Source: Candidatus Peregrinibacteria bacterium CG_4_10_14_0_2_um_filter_38_24
GTDB lineage: Bacteria > Patescibacteriota > Gracilibacteria > UBA1369 > LOWO2-01-FULL-3
Assembly (NCBI GenBank): GCA_002792535.1
Contig: PFOM01000024.1
Span: 1 to 36,280, forward strand
Reading direction: 5' to 3'
Length of the DNA stretch: 36,280 nucleotides
In this document: one piece after another, positions 25,055-34,111 of the stretch
How positions within the stretch are numbered: the stretch's first letter is position 1
Layout of the letters: each line of letters starts with the position of its first letter
The notes under the pieces: generated by a model
What the model was told of the DNA's origin: nothing
Database searches by the model: none
Seen by the model: only the letters and a program-made list of their open reading frames with translations
Position numbers and translations under genes: made by a program

Positions 25055-25322
25055 AAAAATTATAAAAATTTCTATCCCATCTTCTGGATATCTGCGAATA
25101 AAAGTAATTCCAAAAAGTCAAAGAACAGAAATTACAGAAATTTTGGATGATAAAGAAAATGGACCAACATACAAAATAAAAATCGCAGCACCGGCAGAGA
25201 AAGGAAAAGCAAACGCAACATTGATAAAATTCTTAAGCAAAGAACTAAAAATCCAAACTGAGAAAATCTCTATAATAAGCGGAAAAACAGAACATTTGAA
25301 ATTAGTAAAAATAAGCGCATAA
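25041..25322 (+). CDS. DUF167/YggU family protein
   Basis: The 93-residue product has the DUF167 pattern: LRIKVIPKSQRTEITEI at about residues 15-31, KIKIAAPAEKGKANATLIKF in the middle and ISIISGKTEHLKLVKI at the end. The structure is known from YggU but its function is not. An in-frame ATG at 24996 would add 15 residues buried in the preceding gene. The ATG at 25041 fits the family length and overlaps the upstream stop by 14 bases. rsmA follows after 10 bases. Confidence 0.88.
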   Translation: MTIDKKIIKISIPSSGYLRIKVIPKSQRTEITEILDDKENGPTYKIKIAAPAEKGKANATLIKFLSKELKIQTEKISIISGKTEHLKLVKISA

Positions 25323-25332
25323 ATTTACAAAA

Positions 25333-26190
25333 ATGAATCTCGCAAACATCAAAGTCATAAAAGAAATCCTCGAAAAAAATCAAACTTTTGCGAAAAAACA
25401 TTTCGGACAAAACTTTTTAGTAGATCAAAATGTTTTAAATAGAATCACTGAAACTGCCGAAATCACGCCAGAAGATGACATAGTAGAAATCGGTCCGGGA
25501 CTTGGCGTTTTAACTCAAGAACTAGCCCAAAAAGCACACTCAGTAAAAACTATAGAAATCGATAGAAACATCATTCCCATCTTAGAAGAAAATTTACAAA
25601 CACTTACAAAAGAAGAATACAAAAAAATCGAAATCATAAATCAAGACGCACTAAAATACGAACCAACATTTGAAAATTACAAAGTCGTCGCAAACATTCC
25701 ATACAACATCACTTCCCCACTCATCACACATTTCCTTACGCAAAAGAATAAACCATCATCACTAACATTATTAGTGCAAAAAGAAGTTGCAGAGAAACTC
25801 ACAACACTTGAACCGGACATGACGGTTTTATCTCTACAAACAGCGCTTTATGCGGAAGCGAAATATGTTAAAAAAGTCCCACCATCATGTTTTTTCCCAT
25901 CTCCAAAAGTTGATTCCGCAATAATAAAAATCACACTTCGTTCACCACAAGATAAAAATTTCGTACCGGAAGAAACAGCAAAAAAAATTCTCCAAATCGC
26001 AAAAATCGCATTTTCAAACAGACGCAAAAAACTTTCAAACACATTAAGAAACCTAAAAAATCCAAAAACAGATTTACCGATAACTCCCGAAGAACTTCTA
26101 CAAGTTTCTGAAAAATCCAACCTCGATTTTGCACGAAGACCGGAAACCCTCTCAGTCAAAGAATGGCAAGCCCTAGCAGAAAATTTATAG
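25333..26190 (+). CDS. rsmA: 16S rRNA (A1518/A1519) dimethyltransferase RsmA
   Basis: RsmA (KsgA) dimethylates two adjacent adenines in helix 45 of 16S rRNA as a late assembly checkpoint. The 285-residue product has KKHFGQNFLVDQNVLNRI (21-38), the SAM motif VEIGPGLGVLT (51-61), and the catalytic NIPYNITSP motif near residue 115. A C-terminal helical domain follows. It ends with TAG and overlaps the convergent pyrF end by 6 bases. Confidence 0.96.
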   Translation: MNLANIKVIKEILEKNQTFAKKHFGQNFLVDQNVLNRITETAEITPEDDIVEIGPGLGVLTQELAQKAHSVKTIEIDRNIIPILEENLQTLTKEEYKKIEIINQDALKYEPTFENYKVVANIPYNITSPLITHFLTQKNKPSSLTLLVQKEVAEKLTTLEPDMTVLSLQTALYAEAKYVKKVPPSCFFPSPKVDSAIIKITLRSPQDKNFVPEETAKKILQIAKIAFSNRRKKLSNTLRNLKNPKTDLPITPEELLQVSEKSNLDFARRPETLSVKEWQALAENL

Positions 26191-27165
26191 TACCCTTTCC
26201 AAATCCATCTTCATTTTCATCACAGCTTCTCTCGCCGCCTCTGCATATTTCGTCTCATCATAGCCCAAAATTTCATAAGCATTCGTAATTCCACGACTAT
26301 TGTTTACGATGACCCCAAGCCCTTTTTCGCCGCTCCCGCCACCAAAACACACAGCAACATCTTCAGCCTTTCCACCTTGCGCACCATACCCCGGAACCAA
26401 GAAATATGCATTTGGCATAATCTCGCGAAGCCTTTTTGCCTGCTCGGGAAAAGTCGCCCCGGTAACCGCTCCAACAAAGCTATATCCATTTTCTCCAACA
26501 TCATTCGCTCCCCAACTGTCGATCAAATGTCCGACAATTTCATAAAGTGCTTTGCCCGTTTTTTTCTCATCCGCCCCATCTCTTTCAACAACTTCCAAAT
26601 CCTGCAAATCACTACTTGATGGATTTGATGTCTTATCCAAAACAAAAATCCCCTTTCCATATTTTCGACATTCCTCAATAAAAGGTTTAATTCCATCCCA
26701 TCCCAAATAAGGCGTAACCGTCACCGCATCAGCATCAAAAGCAGACATAACCACTTCATCTTCACCCTCAAAAACAACCGTCTCACCTAAAAAAGCTTGA
26801 GCGTAAGCCTCGGCCGTAGACCCGATATCATTTCTTTTTGCATCAGCAATCGTCAAAAGTCCTTTTGATTTTGCATATTTCAAAGTTTCTTCATAACATT
26901 TTATTCCTTCATGTCCAAAAATTTCATAAAAAGCAATCTGCGGTTTAACAACCGGAACGATATCATGCACCGCATCGATAATGCCCTTATTAAAGACCAA
27001 GATCGCACTCGCCGCCGCACCAAAAGGAGTATGTTCGCCACCCTCCATCGCTTTCATTTTCAAAAATTTTGGAATCTTACTAAGCCTCGGGTCCAACCCC
27101 ACACAAATCGAAGATCCCTTCGCCTTTACCGCTTCTACCAATTTATCTGCAAAATTCTTAACCAT
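26185..27165 (-). CDS. pyrF: Orotidine 5'-phosphate decarboxylase, subfamily 2
   Basis: PyrF makes UMP from OMP, the last step of de novo pyrimidine synthesis. The 326-residue product is of the longer subfamily 2 type: CVGLDPRLSKIPKFL (21-35), KPQIAFYE (74-81) and the catalytic tetrad segment IADAKRNDIGSTA (106-118). The C-terminal phosphate-binding loop (VPGYGAQGGKAEDV) is also visible. It is the last gene of the pyrD-pyrK-pyrE-pyrF row, 33 bases after pyrE, and its stop overlaps rsmA. Confidence 0.96.
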   Translation of the reverse strand: MVKNFADKLVEAVKAKGSSICVGLDPRLSKIPKFLKMKAMEGGEHTPFGAAASAILVFNKGIIDAVHDIVPVVKPQIAFYEIFGHEGIKCYEETLKYAKSKGLLTIADAKRNDIGSTAEAYAQAFLGETVVFEGEDEVVMSAFDADAVTVTPYLGWDGIKPFIEECRKYGKGIFVLDKTSNPSSSDLQDLEVVERDGADEKKTGKALYEIVGHLIDSWGANDVGENGYSFVGAVTGATFPEQAKRLREIMPNAYFLVPGYGAQGGKAEDVAVCFGGGSGEKGLGVIVNNSRGITNAYEILGYDETKYAEAAREAVMKMKMDLERVL

Positions 27166-27198
27166 AATAATTTTATTAAATTCTATTTAGATTATACA

Positions 27199-27867
27199 TT
27201 ACGCACCATACTGTTCCCTATATTTCTTAATCAACTCCATTTTTTCGTCATCAATATACACAACACCGTCAACTTCTTTGCCATATAAAACCTCAACCAC
27301 ATCATCTAAATTCACAATTGAATAAACAGGAACATTGAACATTTCCGTAACAAATTTCACCGCAGAAACTCCATCATTATTTTTTTCCATTCGATCCATC
27401 GCAATCAAAATTCCACTAACAACGGGATTTCCATTCGCCTTTAAAACATCCATACTTTCACGAACAGCAGTTCCCGCAGTCATAACATCATCAATAAGCA
27501 AAACTCTCGTGTCCTCCTTCAAAGGCGCACCGACAAGCAAATTCCCCTCTCCGTGATCCTTTGCTTCCTTTCTATTAAAACAATATCCAACATTTGCCTC
27601 AAAATCGCTAAAAAGAACTTCAACAGTGCAGGCCGCCAAAGGAATTCCCTTATACGCAGGCCCAAAAATCACATCAATCTCAATTTTATTGTCCAAAAAA
27701 GCTCCCGCATAAGCCTTCGCAAATTCATGAATAAGTTCACCTGTAAAAAAACTTCCAGCATTAAAAAAATACGGAGCAATTCTTCCACTCTTCAATGTAA
27801 ATTGTCCAAACTTCAACGCATTAGCCTTCACCAAAAGTTTTATAAAATCAATTTTGTATTGTTGCAT
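27199..27867 (-). CDS. pyrE: Orotate phosphoribosyltransferase
   Basis: PyrE joins orotate to PRPP to give OMP. The 222-residue product has the PRPP-binding motif VLLIDDVMTAGTA (122-134) and the flexible catalytic loop FNRKEAKDHGEG (97-108). The strand-loop IFGPAYKGIPLA (68-79) binds the PRPP pyrophosphate. The length is typical of the bacterial single-domain enzyme. It lies between pyrK (35-base gap) and pyrF (33-base gap) in the minus-strand pyrimidine operon. Confidence 0.96.
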   Translation of the reverse strand: MQQYKIDFIKLLVKANALKFGQFTLKSGRIAPYFFNAGSFFTGELIHEFAKAYAGAFLDNKIEIDVIFGPAYKGIPLAACTVEVLFSDFEANVGYCFNRKEAKDHGEGNLLVGAPLKEDTRVLLIDDVMTAGTAVRESMDVLKANGNPVVSGILIAMDRMEKNNDGVSAVKFVTEMFNVPVYSIVNLDDVVEVLYGKEVDGVVYIDDEKMELIKKYREQYGA

Positions 27868-27902
27868 CCCTTTAAATTGTTAGTTTTTATTAAATTAATA
27901 TA

Positions 27903-28742
27903 TTATTTTTTATCACCAAAGTAAATTTTCTTTCCCTGCGCATCCCTATGATATTTTCCGAATTCAGAAAGCTTTCTCACATAATTATATTTCATCACAG
28001 AACCCTGCCTACAAGCCAAAACACCAGTTGAATCGACCGCACATTGTCCGCAAACACCGACTCCGCATTTCATATATTTTTCAACAGAAACATAGCAATC
28101 TATCCCATTTTTCCACGCAATATCTCCAACAAATTTCATCATCATTTCCGGTCCACACGTAAAAACTTTATCAATTTTTTCATCTTTTTTCTCGACATCC
28201 AAAATTACATCTTCAAGTAAATTTGTGACAAGACCGGTAAATCCCATCGACCCATCATTCGTCGAAATATGTAAATTCACACCATGTAACCCAAGAATTT
28301 TTTTCGTATAAAGCACAAAATCCTTACTTCTCGCCCCAATCAAAAATTCAACTTTGCAATTTTTTTTCAAAGCTTCCAACGCGACAAAATACATCGGCGC
28401 AGCTCCATATCCGCCGGCAACAAGCGCTAAATGATCACCATCATCAATTTTATAATACGTTCCAAAAGGCCCTCTGATCCCAACAAAATCTCCTTCCTTC
28501 ATCTCAAAAAGTGCAGCCGTAGCGGGCCCAACATTACATACCGTAAGCCAAAATTCCTTTCCATCATCATACGCAACCGATATAGGTTTTTCATCAACGC
28601 CGGGAATCCACATCATCACAAATTGGCCGGGCTTAGCGCCAAGTGGATATTCAAAAACATAAGTATTCACAGTATCGCTTTCCTTAATAATCTTTTTTAT
28701 TCGAATCGTAACTGGTTTTGTATCAAATTTTTTGCCCTCCAT
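27903..28742 (-). CDS. pyrK: Dihydroorotate dehydrogenase electron-transfer subunit PyrK
   Basis: PyrK carries FAD and a [2Fe-2S] cluster and passes electrons from PyrD to NAD+. The 279-residue product has an FAD-binding barrel (PGQFVMMWIPG, 39-49), an NAD-binding part (LALVAGGYGAAPMYF), CGPEMMMKFV and the cluster cysteines 226, 231, 234 and 244 in CGVGVCGQC and ACRQG. It lies 15 bases after pyrD, forming the two-subunit class 1B enzyme. Using NAD+ as acceptor suits an organism without a full respiratory chain. Confidence 0.94.
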   Translation of the reverse strand: MEGKKFDTKPVTIRIKKIIKESDTVNTYVFEYPLGAKPGQFVMMWIPGVDEKPISVAYDDGKEFWLTVCNVGPATAALFEMKEGDFVGIRGPFGTYYKIDDGDHLALVAGGYGAAPMYFVALEALKKNCKVEFLIGARSKDFVLYTKKILGLHGVNLHISTNDGSMGFTGLVTNLLEDVILDVEKKDEKIDKVFTCGPEMMMKFVGDIAWKNGIDCYVSVEKYMKCGVGVCGQCAVDSTGVLACRQGSVMKYNYVRKLSEFGKYHRDAQGKKIYFGDKK

Positions 28743-28757
28743 TTTTTCGCAAATTAA

Positions 28758-29678
28758 TTATATTTTTACAGTTCCAATAATTTCTTCCAAATTTTTCACA
28801 CCATTTTTTTCACACCATTCTTCCACTTCAACGACAACCTTCTTAAATCCCTCAACACCACGATAATAAACCATTGTCCCCATTCCAACCAATCTAGCTC
28901 CGACCATCATCATTTCAACCACGTCTTCTCCCGTCAAAACTCCGCCTGTCCCGACAATCGGCGCTCCAGTAGCCTTAAAAACATCATACACGCATTTCAC
29001 AGCAAGTGGTTTTATTCCAGGTCCGGAAATTCCACCGACTTTATTCGTGAGAATAGGCATTCTTGTATTTATGTCTATAGCGAGCCCGGGACCGAAAGTA
29101 TTCACAGCGCAAAATCCATCCGCACCAGCGGCCATACAGGCCTTTGCAATCTCCCCGATATTCGAAACATTCGGAGAAAGTTTGATTATTACAGGTTTTT
29201 TTGTACGAGCACGAACAACTTTAGTAACCGCAGCAGCATCAGTTACAACACACGCAAATGGCTTCCCAAACTCACTTTCCACATTCGGACAAGAAATATT
29301 TACTTCAATAATGTCAGGATCACACTCCGAAATTTTCTCAGCCAAAAGCCCAAAATCATCAATCTTCCCCGCCACAATACTCGCAATGATAGGCGCAGGT
29401 TTCTCATCATTATATTCAGGAAAAGTTTCACTTATTGCCTTTTCAATTCCAGCATCAGAAAGCCCGACAGCATTTATAAAATAATTCTCCGTACCAAACA
29501 TTGTGGGATTCCTATGCCCTTTATGCTCCTCAAGCCAAATTGATTTCGTCGTCACTCCACCAGCTCCATTCAAGATAACATTCTTCAAACTGCTCGCTGT
29601 CACTCCCAAAATTCCCGAGGCAAGCACTGTCGGATTTGCGAACTTAACTCCACAAAATTTTATACCCAAATCTACCAT
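28758..29678 (-). CDS. pyrD: Dihydroorotate dehydrogenase, class 1B catalytic subunit
   Basis: PyrD oxidises dihydroorotate to orotate with FMN. The 306-residue product is of class 1: the active-site base is Cys130 in EVNISCPNVESEFGKPF, and the FMN-binding segments include VIIKLSPNVSNI and PIVGTGGVLTGEDV. The adjacent pyrK makes it the NAD+-dependent 1B form. It is the first gene of the minus-strand pyrimidine operon, with a 119-base divergent gap to pyrB. Confidence 0.96.
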   Translation of the reverse strand: MVDLGIKFCGVKFANPTVLASGILGVTASSLKNVILNGAGGVTTKSIWLEEHKGHRNPTMFGTENYFINAVGLSDAGIEKAISETFPEYNDEKPAPIIASIVAGKIDDFGLLAEKISECDPDIIEVNISCPNVESEFGKPFACVVTDAAAVTKVVRARTKKPVIIKLSPNVSNIGEIAKACMAAGADGFCAVNTFGPGLAIDINTRMPILTNKVGGISGPGIKPLAVKCVYDVFKATGAPIVGTGGVLTGEDVVEMMMVGARLVGMGTMVYYRGVEGFKKVVVEVEEWCEKNGVKNLEEIIGTVKI

Positions 29679-29744
29679 TTCAAATTTTTTATCAAAAAAA
29701 CTCTATCATAAAAAGAACTCACTTCCAAATCCATCAAAAAAAGC

Positions 29745-29772
29745 TTGATTTTAAGCCAATTATTGCTAGAAT
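29745..29772 (+). promoter_or_regulatory. Promoter of pyrB-pyrC-tauE-carA
   Basis: TTGATT (29745-29750), 16-base spacer, TAGAAT (29767-29772) preceded by TGC, giving an extended -10 (TGCTAGAAT). Expected start is near 29779, about 19 bases before the ATG. No PyrR-type leader or attenuator is visible in this short leader. Confidence 0.65.
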
Positions 29773-29797
29773 AGCAAACAGCAACTAGAAACATTCT

Positions 29798-30808
29798 ATG
29801 GACGCACAAACTTTTGAAAAAAAACTGACCCAAAAAAGAAGGGGGCAGTGTTTGTCCTGCACGGATTTAATAAGCGTAGAAGACCTTAGTAAAAAAGACA
29901 TCGAAATGATTTTCGATCTGGCCTCCTCCACGGAAGAACTTCTCAAAGGAGACATGAAAAAAATTGGCTTACTAAAGGGCAAAACTCAAATCAACTTCTT
30001 CATGGAAAACTCCACACGAACAAGAAGTTCTTTTGAATTAGCAGGCAAAAATCTCGGCGCAGACACAATAAATATCACAGGAGACGGCTCCTCAATGAAA
30101 AAAGGGGAAACACTTCTCGACACCGCAATCACCATAGACCAAATGCAACCCGACCTAATAGTCATCAGAAGCGCCGACTCAGGTGCCGCAAGATTCTTCG
30201 CTAAAAATGTAAAAGCGGCCGTAATAAATGCAGGAGATGGATGGAATGAACATCCAACGCAAGCCCTTCTCGACCTTTACACAATTACAAAATTAAAAGG
30301 CAAAAACATAAAAGGTAAAAAATTAGTCATTGTCGGAGACGTTCTTCATAGCAGAGTTTTTGGCTCACTTTGGAGAATTGCAAAAATGTTCGAATTATCT
30401 GTCACAGTTTGCGCGCCATACACATTAATCCCTTCAAACCTTGCAGATTTAAATATAAAACACGAACCGGACATAGAAAAAGCGCTTAAAAATGCAGATA
30501 TTGTTTACACATTAAGGCTACAAACAGAAAGAGCCGCAGCCTCATATGTCCCAACATTAAGAGAATATTCGAAAACCTACATAATAAACGCAAAACGAAT
30601 GCTTTTGGCAAAACCGGACGCAATTGTGATGCATCCAGGCCCTGTAATTCGCGAATTAGACGTGCATACAAATATCCTTGAATCAGACAAATCGGTAATT
30701 CCTCACCAAGTGTTTAGTGGCTATTGTGTGCGATTCGTAATACTCTGGTTACTCGGTGAAAACAGAAAAAACAAGACAGTCGAAAAAAGATTATACAAAC
30801 CATTTTAA
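29798..30808 (+). CDS. pyrB: Aspartate carbamoyltransferase catalytic chain
   Basis: PyrB condenses carbamoyl phosphate with aspartate, the first committed pyrimidine step. The 336-residue product has the carbamoyl-phosphate site STRTR (72-76), the KKGETLLDT loop (101-109), HPTQALLDL (152-160) and the late MHPGPVIRELDV segment where most enzymes read MHPGPxNRGxE. The N-terminus is about 20 residues longer than usual (DAQTFEKKLTQKRRG). No pyrI regulatory chain gene is nearby. pyrC starts 1 base after the stop. Confidence 0.95.
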   Translation: MDAQTFEKKLTQKRRGQCLSCTDLISVEDLSKKDIEMIFDLASSTEELLKGDMKKIGLLKGKTQINFFMENSTRTRSSFELAGKNLGADTINITGDGSSMKKGETLLDTAITIDQMQPDLIVIRSADSGAARFFAKNVKAAVINAGDGWNEHPTQALLDLYTITKLKGKNIKGKKLVIVGDVLHSRVFGSLWRIAKMFELSVTVCAPYTLIPSNLADLNIKHEPDIEKALKNADIVYTLRLQTERAAASYVPTLREYSKTYIINAKRMLLAKPDAIVMHPGPVIRELDVHTNILESDKSVIPHQVFSGYCVRFVILWLLGENRKNKTVEKRLYKPF

Positions 30809-30809
30809 A

Positions 30810-32099
30810 ATGCAGAATTTACTAATAAAACACGGCAGAGTCATCGATCCATCAGCAAATATTGATGGAATTTTCGACATCCTCGTAGAAAATGGAAAAA
30901 TCAAAAAAATAGGGAAAAATCTGGAAGATAAAAACTCAGAAATAATAGATGCAAAAAACAAAATAGTAGCACCGGGATTCATCGACATGCATGTACATTT
31001 GAGAGAACCGGGCAGAGAAGACAAAGAAACAATTCACACTGCCTCAAGATCCGCCGCAAAAGGAGGGATAACAACAATAGTCGGAATGCCAAACACAAGT
31101 CCTGTAGCGGACAATCAAACTGTTATCGAGTACGTACTTTCAAAAGCAAAAAAAGAATCCTTGGTAAATATTTTCGCTTGCGGATCTGTCACAAAAGGAG
31201 AAAAAGGAGAAGAATTGGCAGAGATTTGGGAACTCAAAAAAACCGGAGCAGTAGCGGTCAGCGATGACGGATTCGACATACAAAATTTAGATTTATACAG
31301 AAAAGCATTGCAGTACTGCAAGACGCACAAAATGCCAATAATTTCACACACAGAAGATTCAAATTTATCAAAAAACGGACAGTTACATGAAGGAAAAATC
31401 TCAACACTTTTGGGACTTCAAGGCATCCCTGCATGCGCTGAAGATGCGGCCACAGCAAGGATTATTGCGCTTGTAGAAGACGTAAATCATCCGGTTCATT
31501 TCACTCACGTCTCCTCGAAAGGCTCAGTTGATTTGATAAAATTGGCAAGATCTAAAAAACTTCCGATTTCAGCAGACGTCACTCCCAATCATTTTTCACT
31601 AACCGATGAAGCGGTTCTCGGATACAATACCGCCGCAAAAGTTAACCCACCACTCCGCAGCGAAGACCACAGAAAAGCGCTTCTCAAAGGCCTAAAAGAT
31701 GGAACAATTTCAGTTATAGCAACAGACCATGCTCCACATCTTTGGACGGAAAAACAAAGAGAATTTTCAAGTGCACCATTCGGGATTGTAGGATTTGAAA
31801 CAATGCTTTCTCTCATAATTACAAATTTGGTAAACAAAAAAGTTTTATCGCTCAAAGAAGCTCTCCGAAAAATCACGATCAATCCTGCAAAGGTTTTAGG
31901 CTTAAATAAAGGCACCCTGAAAAAAGGAGCAGATGCGGATATTTGCATCTTCGACGAAAAAGCACAATGGACGGTGGATAGCACGAAATTCGAATCAAAA
32001 GGCCAAAATTCTCCATACCATGGAACAAAATTATCAGGAGTTGTCACAGACGTGATAGTAAACGGAAAAATAACAGTAAAAGACGGACAAATAATTTAA
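30810..32099 (+). CDS. pyrC: Dihydroorotase, class I
   Basis: PyrC closes carbamoyl aspartate to dihydroorotate. The 429-residue product has the metal motif DMHVHLREPG (59-68), a later HTE metal-binding region (ISHTEDS) and ATDHAPH with the catalytic Asp. The composite urease-like barrel ends with a beta-sandwich tail (GKITVKDGQII). An in-frame ATG at 30756 lies inside pyrB and would add 18 unlikely residues, so 30810 is chosen. The TauE-like gene follows after 1 base. Confidence 0.95.
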   Translation: MQNLLIKHGRVIDPSANIDGIFDILVENGKIKKIGKNLEDKNSEIIDAKNKIVAPGFIDMHVHLREPGREDKETIHTASRSAAKGGITTIVGMPNTSPVADNQTVIEYVLSKAKKESLVNIFACGSVTKGEKGEELAEIWELKKTGAVAVSDDGFDIQNLDLYRKALQYCKTHKMPIISHTEDSNLSKNGQLHEGKISTLLGLQGIPACAEDAATARIIALVEDVNHPVHFTHVSSKGSVDLIKLARSKKLPISADVTPNHFSLTDEAVLGYNTAAKVNPPLRSEDHRKALLKGLKDGTISVIATDHAPHLWTEKQREFSSAPFGIVGFETMLSLIITNLVNKKVLSLKEALRKITINPAKVLGLNKGTLKKGADADICIFDEKAQWTVDSTKFESKGQNSPYHGTKLSGVVTDVIVNGKITVKDGQII

Positions 32100-32100
32100 A

Positions 32101-32829
32101 ATGGAATACATATTAATAACAACTTCAGGGATTTTAATAGGAATCACAGGAGTAGTTTTCGGCGGAAGCATGCTACTTTCAATGCCGTTTTTTCAAATCC
32201 TTTTTCCAACACTAAGCTACGGAAAAATCCTTGGGAACATACAAACAGGATCATTGGCACGCGGAATAGCAAGCACCATCACAACTCGAAAACAGTTGAA
32301 ATTCAAAAAATTAATTCCAATTATAATTTTATTTATTTTAGGCTCCACATCAGGCTCAATATTGATAGCAAAACTTGATCAAAAATATTTGATTGTCGCA
32401 ATAGTCATCGCAATAATTTTATCAGAGCTAAGCCCCAAAATAGCACACCTCATAAATAACAAAACACGATATATCGCAAGTTTATTAATCGGACTATATG
32501 TAGGCACGATAGCGGCCGGCTCAAGCATCATGTTGTTTGCACTTTTAAGAACATTATTCCCCGAAAAAGACCAAATCATTAACGCAAAAATACAAGCAAG
32601 ATTCATCGAAACATTAGGACTAATCACAATTGTAATCACTCATTTTATTTATGGAAATATAATTTTCCCTATTTGGATTTTTTGGACAATCGGAAGCTTT
32701 ATAGGCGGACTTTTAGGAGGAGTCATCCTCAAGAAAAGCGCAAAATTATCCCCAAAAACACAACAGATATACATTTATTCAATTTACTTGATTGCACTAA
32801 TTCCAACACTGATAAAAACACTTAAATAA
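32101..32829 (+). CDS. TauE/SafE-like membrane transporter
   Basis: The 242-residue protein has about eight hydrophobic helices in two halves, each opening with a Gly-rich motif (GITGVVFGGSMLL near 14-26, then GLYVGTIAAGSSIML near 134-148). This is the pattern of the TauE/SafE (DUF81) permease family, which exports or imports small sulfur or organic anions. Its place between pyrC and carA, with 1- and 6-base gaps, says it is expressed with the pyrimidine genes. Transport of a pathway-related anion is possible but unproven. Confidence 0.78.
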   Translation: MEYILITTSGILIGITGVVFGGSMLLSMPFFQILFPTLSYGKILGNIQTGSLARGIASTITTRKQLKFKKLIPIIILFILGSTSGSILIAKLDQKYLIVAIVIAIILSELSPKIAHLINNKTRYIASLLIGLYVGTIAAGSSIMLFALLRTLFPEKDQIINAKIQARFIETLGLITIVITHFIYGNIIFPIWIFWTIGSFIGGLLGGVILKKSAKLSPKTQQIYIYSIYLIALIPTLIKTLK

Positions 32830-32835
32830 CAACAA

Positions 32836-33927
32836 ATGCACGCAAAACTCATCCTAAAAGACGGCACAATTTTTGAAGGAAAATCATTCGGAGCAGATGT
32901 TTCCGTAGCCGGAGAAGTTGTTTTCAATACATCAATGGTTGGCTATCCAGAGAGCTTCACAGATCCTTCTTACACAGGCCAAATCTTAGTCCTCACCTCT
33001 CCACTCGTTGGAAATTATGGCGTACCGGAAAACATAAAAGACAAAGACCAAATCGAGAAAATTTTCGAGGGAAATCATATAAGTATCACAGGACTAATTG
33101 TAAACGAATACAGCGAAAACTTCAGTCACTGGACGGCAAAAAAATCACTCGGAAAATGGCTTAAAGAAAACAAAATTCCGGCAATCACAGGGATCGACAC
33201 AAGAGAACTTACAAAAAAACTAAGAACTCACGGAGTAATGCTCGGAAAAATTATCGTAGAAAAAAACACAAAAGAAATTCCATTTTTAGATCCAAATTCA
33301 GAAAACCTCGTCGACAAAGTTTCGATCAAAAAACCAAAAATCTATAAACGTGACAAAAAAACAATAATTTGCGTAGATTGCGGAATGAAAAACAACATCA
33401 TAAGAAATTTTCTCGATCGCAACATCACGGTCATAAGAGTTCCTTGGAATTATAATTTTCTTGAAGAAAAAATCGACGGCAAGGAAATAAAATTCGATGG
33501 AATTTTCCTTTCAAACGGCCCCGGCGACCCCGCAATACTCACAAAACTTCACGAAACAATAAAAAAAGCATTCACACTAAAAAAGCCAATTTTCGGAATA
33601 TGTTTAGGTTCACAAATCATGGCAATCGCATCAGGAGCTTTAACCTACAAATTAAAATTCGGACACCGGTCACAAAACCAACCATGTATCGACCTAAACA
33701 CAAATCCTCAGAAATGCTATATCACAAGCCAAAATCACGGATTCGCAATTGACGAAAAATCACTCCACCCAGATTGGAAAGTCTGGCTCCGCAACGCAAA
33801 TGACGAAACTATCGAAGGCATCCGCCACAAAACTCTTCCATTTTTCTCATGCCAATTTCATCCCGAAGCCGCACCAGGTCCACTCGACACAGTTCAATTC
33901 TTCGACGACTTCATCAAAATGTTGTAA
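32836..33927 (+). CDS. carA: Carbamoyl-phosphate synthase small (glutaminase) subunit
   Basis: CarA hydrolyses glutamine and channels ammonia to CarB to make carbamoyl phosphate. The 363-residue product has the N-terminal CPSase domain (VFNTSMVGYPESFTDPSY, 29-46) and a class I glutamine amidotransferase domain with nucleophile Cys256 (FGICLGSQ) plus His342 and Glu344 (CQFHPEAAPGP). The usual GHQ after the nucleophile reads GSQ. The partner gene carB, normally next, is absent after it. Confidence 0.96.
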   Translation: MHAKLILKDGTIFEGKSFGADVSVAGEVVFNTSMVGYPESFTDPSYTGQILVLTSPLVGNYGVPENIKDKDQIEKIFEGNHISITGLIVNEYSENFSHWTAKKSLGKWLKENKIPAITGIDTRELTKKLRTHGVMLGKIIVEKNTKEIPFLDPNSENLVDKVSIKKPKIYKRDKKTIICVDCGMKNNIIRNFLDRNITVIRVPWNYNFLEEKIDGKEIKFDGIFLSNGPGDPAILTKLHETIKKAFTLKKPIFGICLGSQIMAIASGALTYKLKFGHRSQNQPCIDLNTNPQKCYITSQNHGFAIDEKSLHPDWKVWLRNANDETIEGIRHKTLPFFSCQFHPEAAPGPLDTVQFFDDFIKML

Positions 33928-34088
33928 AATAATCAGAAAACACTACATAACAGAAACCCTGTCCACAAAGTTTAATGAGCCTTATTTACCCCAACCTATT
34001 GTTTAATTTAACCCACTTTTTTGGGAGAAAAATAGGCTGAATTCACGCAAAAAAATAATAACCATTTTCCATTTATCGAATTTTTTGT
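33928..34088. other. Non-coding gap after carA
   Basis: No gene seen. Two weak plus-strand hairpins occur: CCTATT/AATAGG (about 33997-34037) and inside it CCCA/TGGG around a T-run. Either could help end the carA transcript. The start of a long T-run on the minus strand belongs to the next terminator. Confidence 0.5.
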
Positions 34089-34111
34089 AAAAAAAAACCC
34101 GCCGAAGCGGG
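34089..34111 (-). terminator. Strong intrinsic terminator of the minus-strand RNA
   Basis: On the minus strand CCCGC-TTCG-GCGGG (34111-34098) is followed by nine Ts (34097-34089). The UUCG tetraloop closed by C-G is exceptionally stable. The plus strand lacks a T-run after the stem, so the direction is clear. Confidence 0.9.

Noticed and set aside
30756-30809. Longer start for pyrC inside pyrB
   Set aside because: It would overlap pyrB by 53 bases and add Lys-rich residues before the canonical dihydroorotase start.
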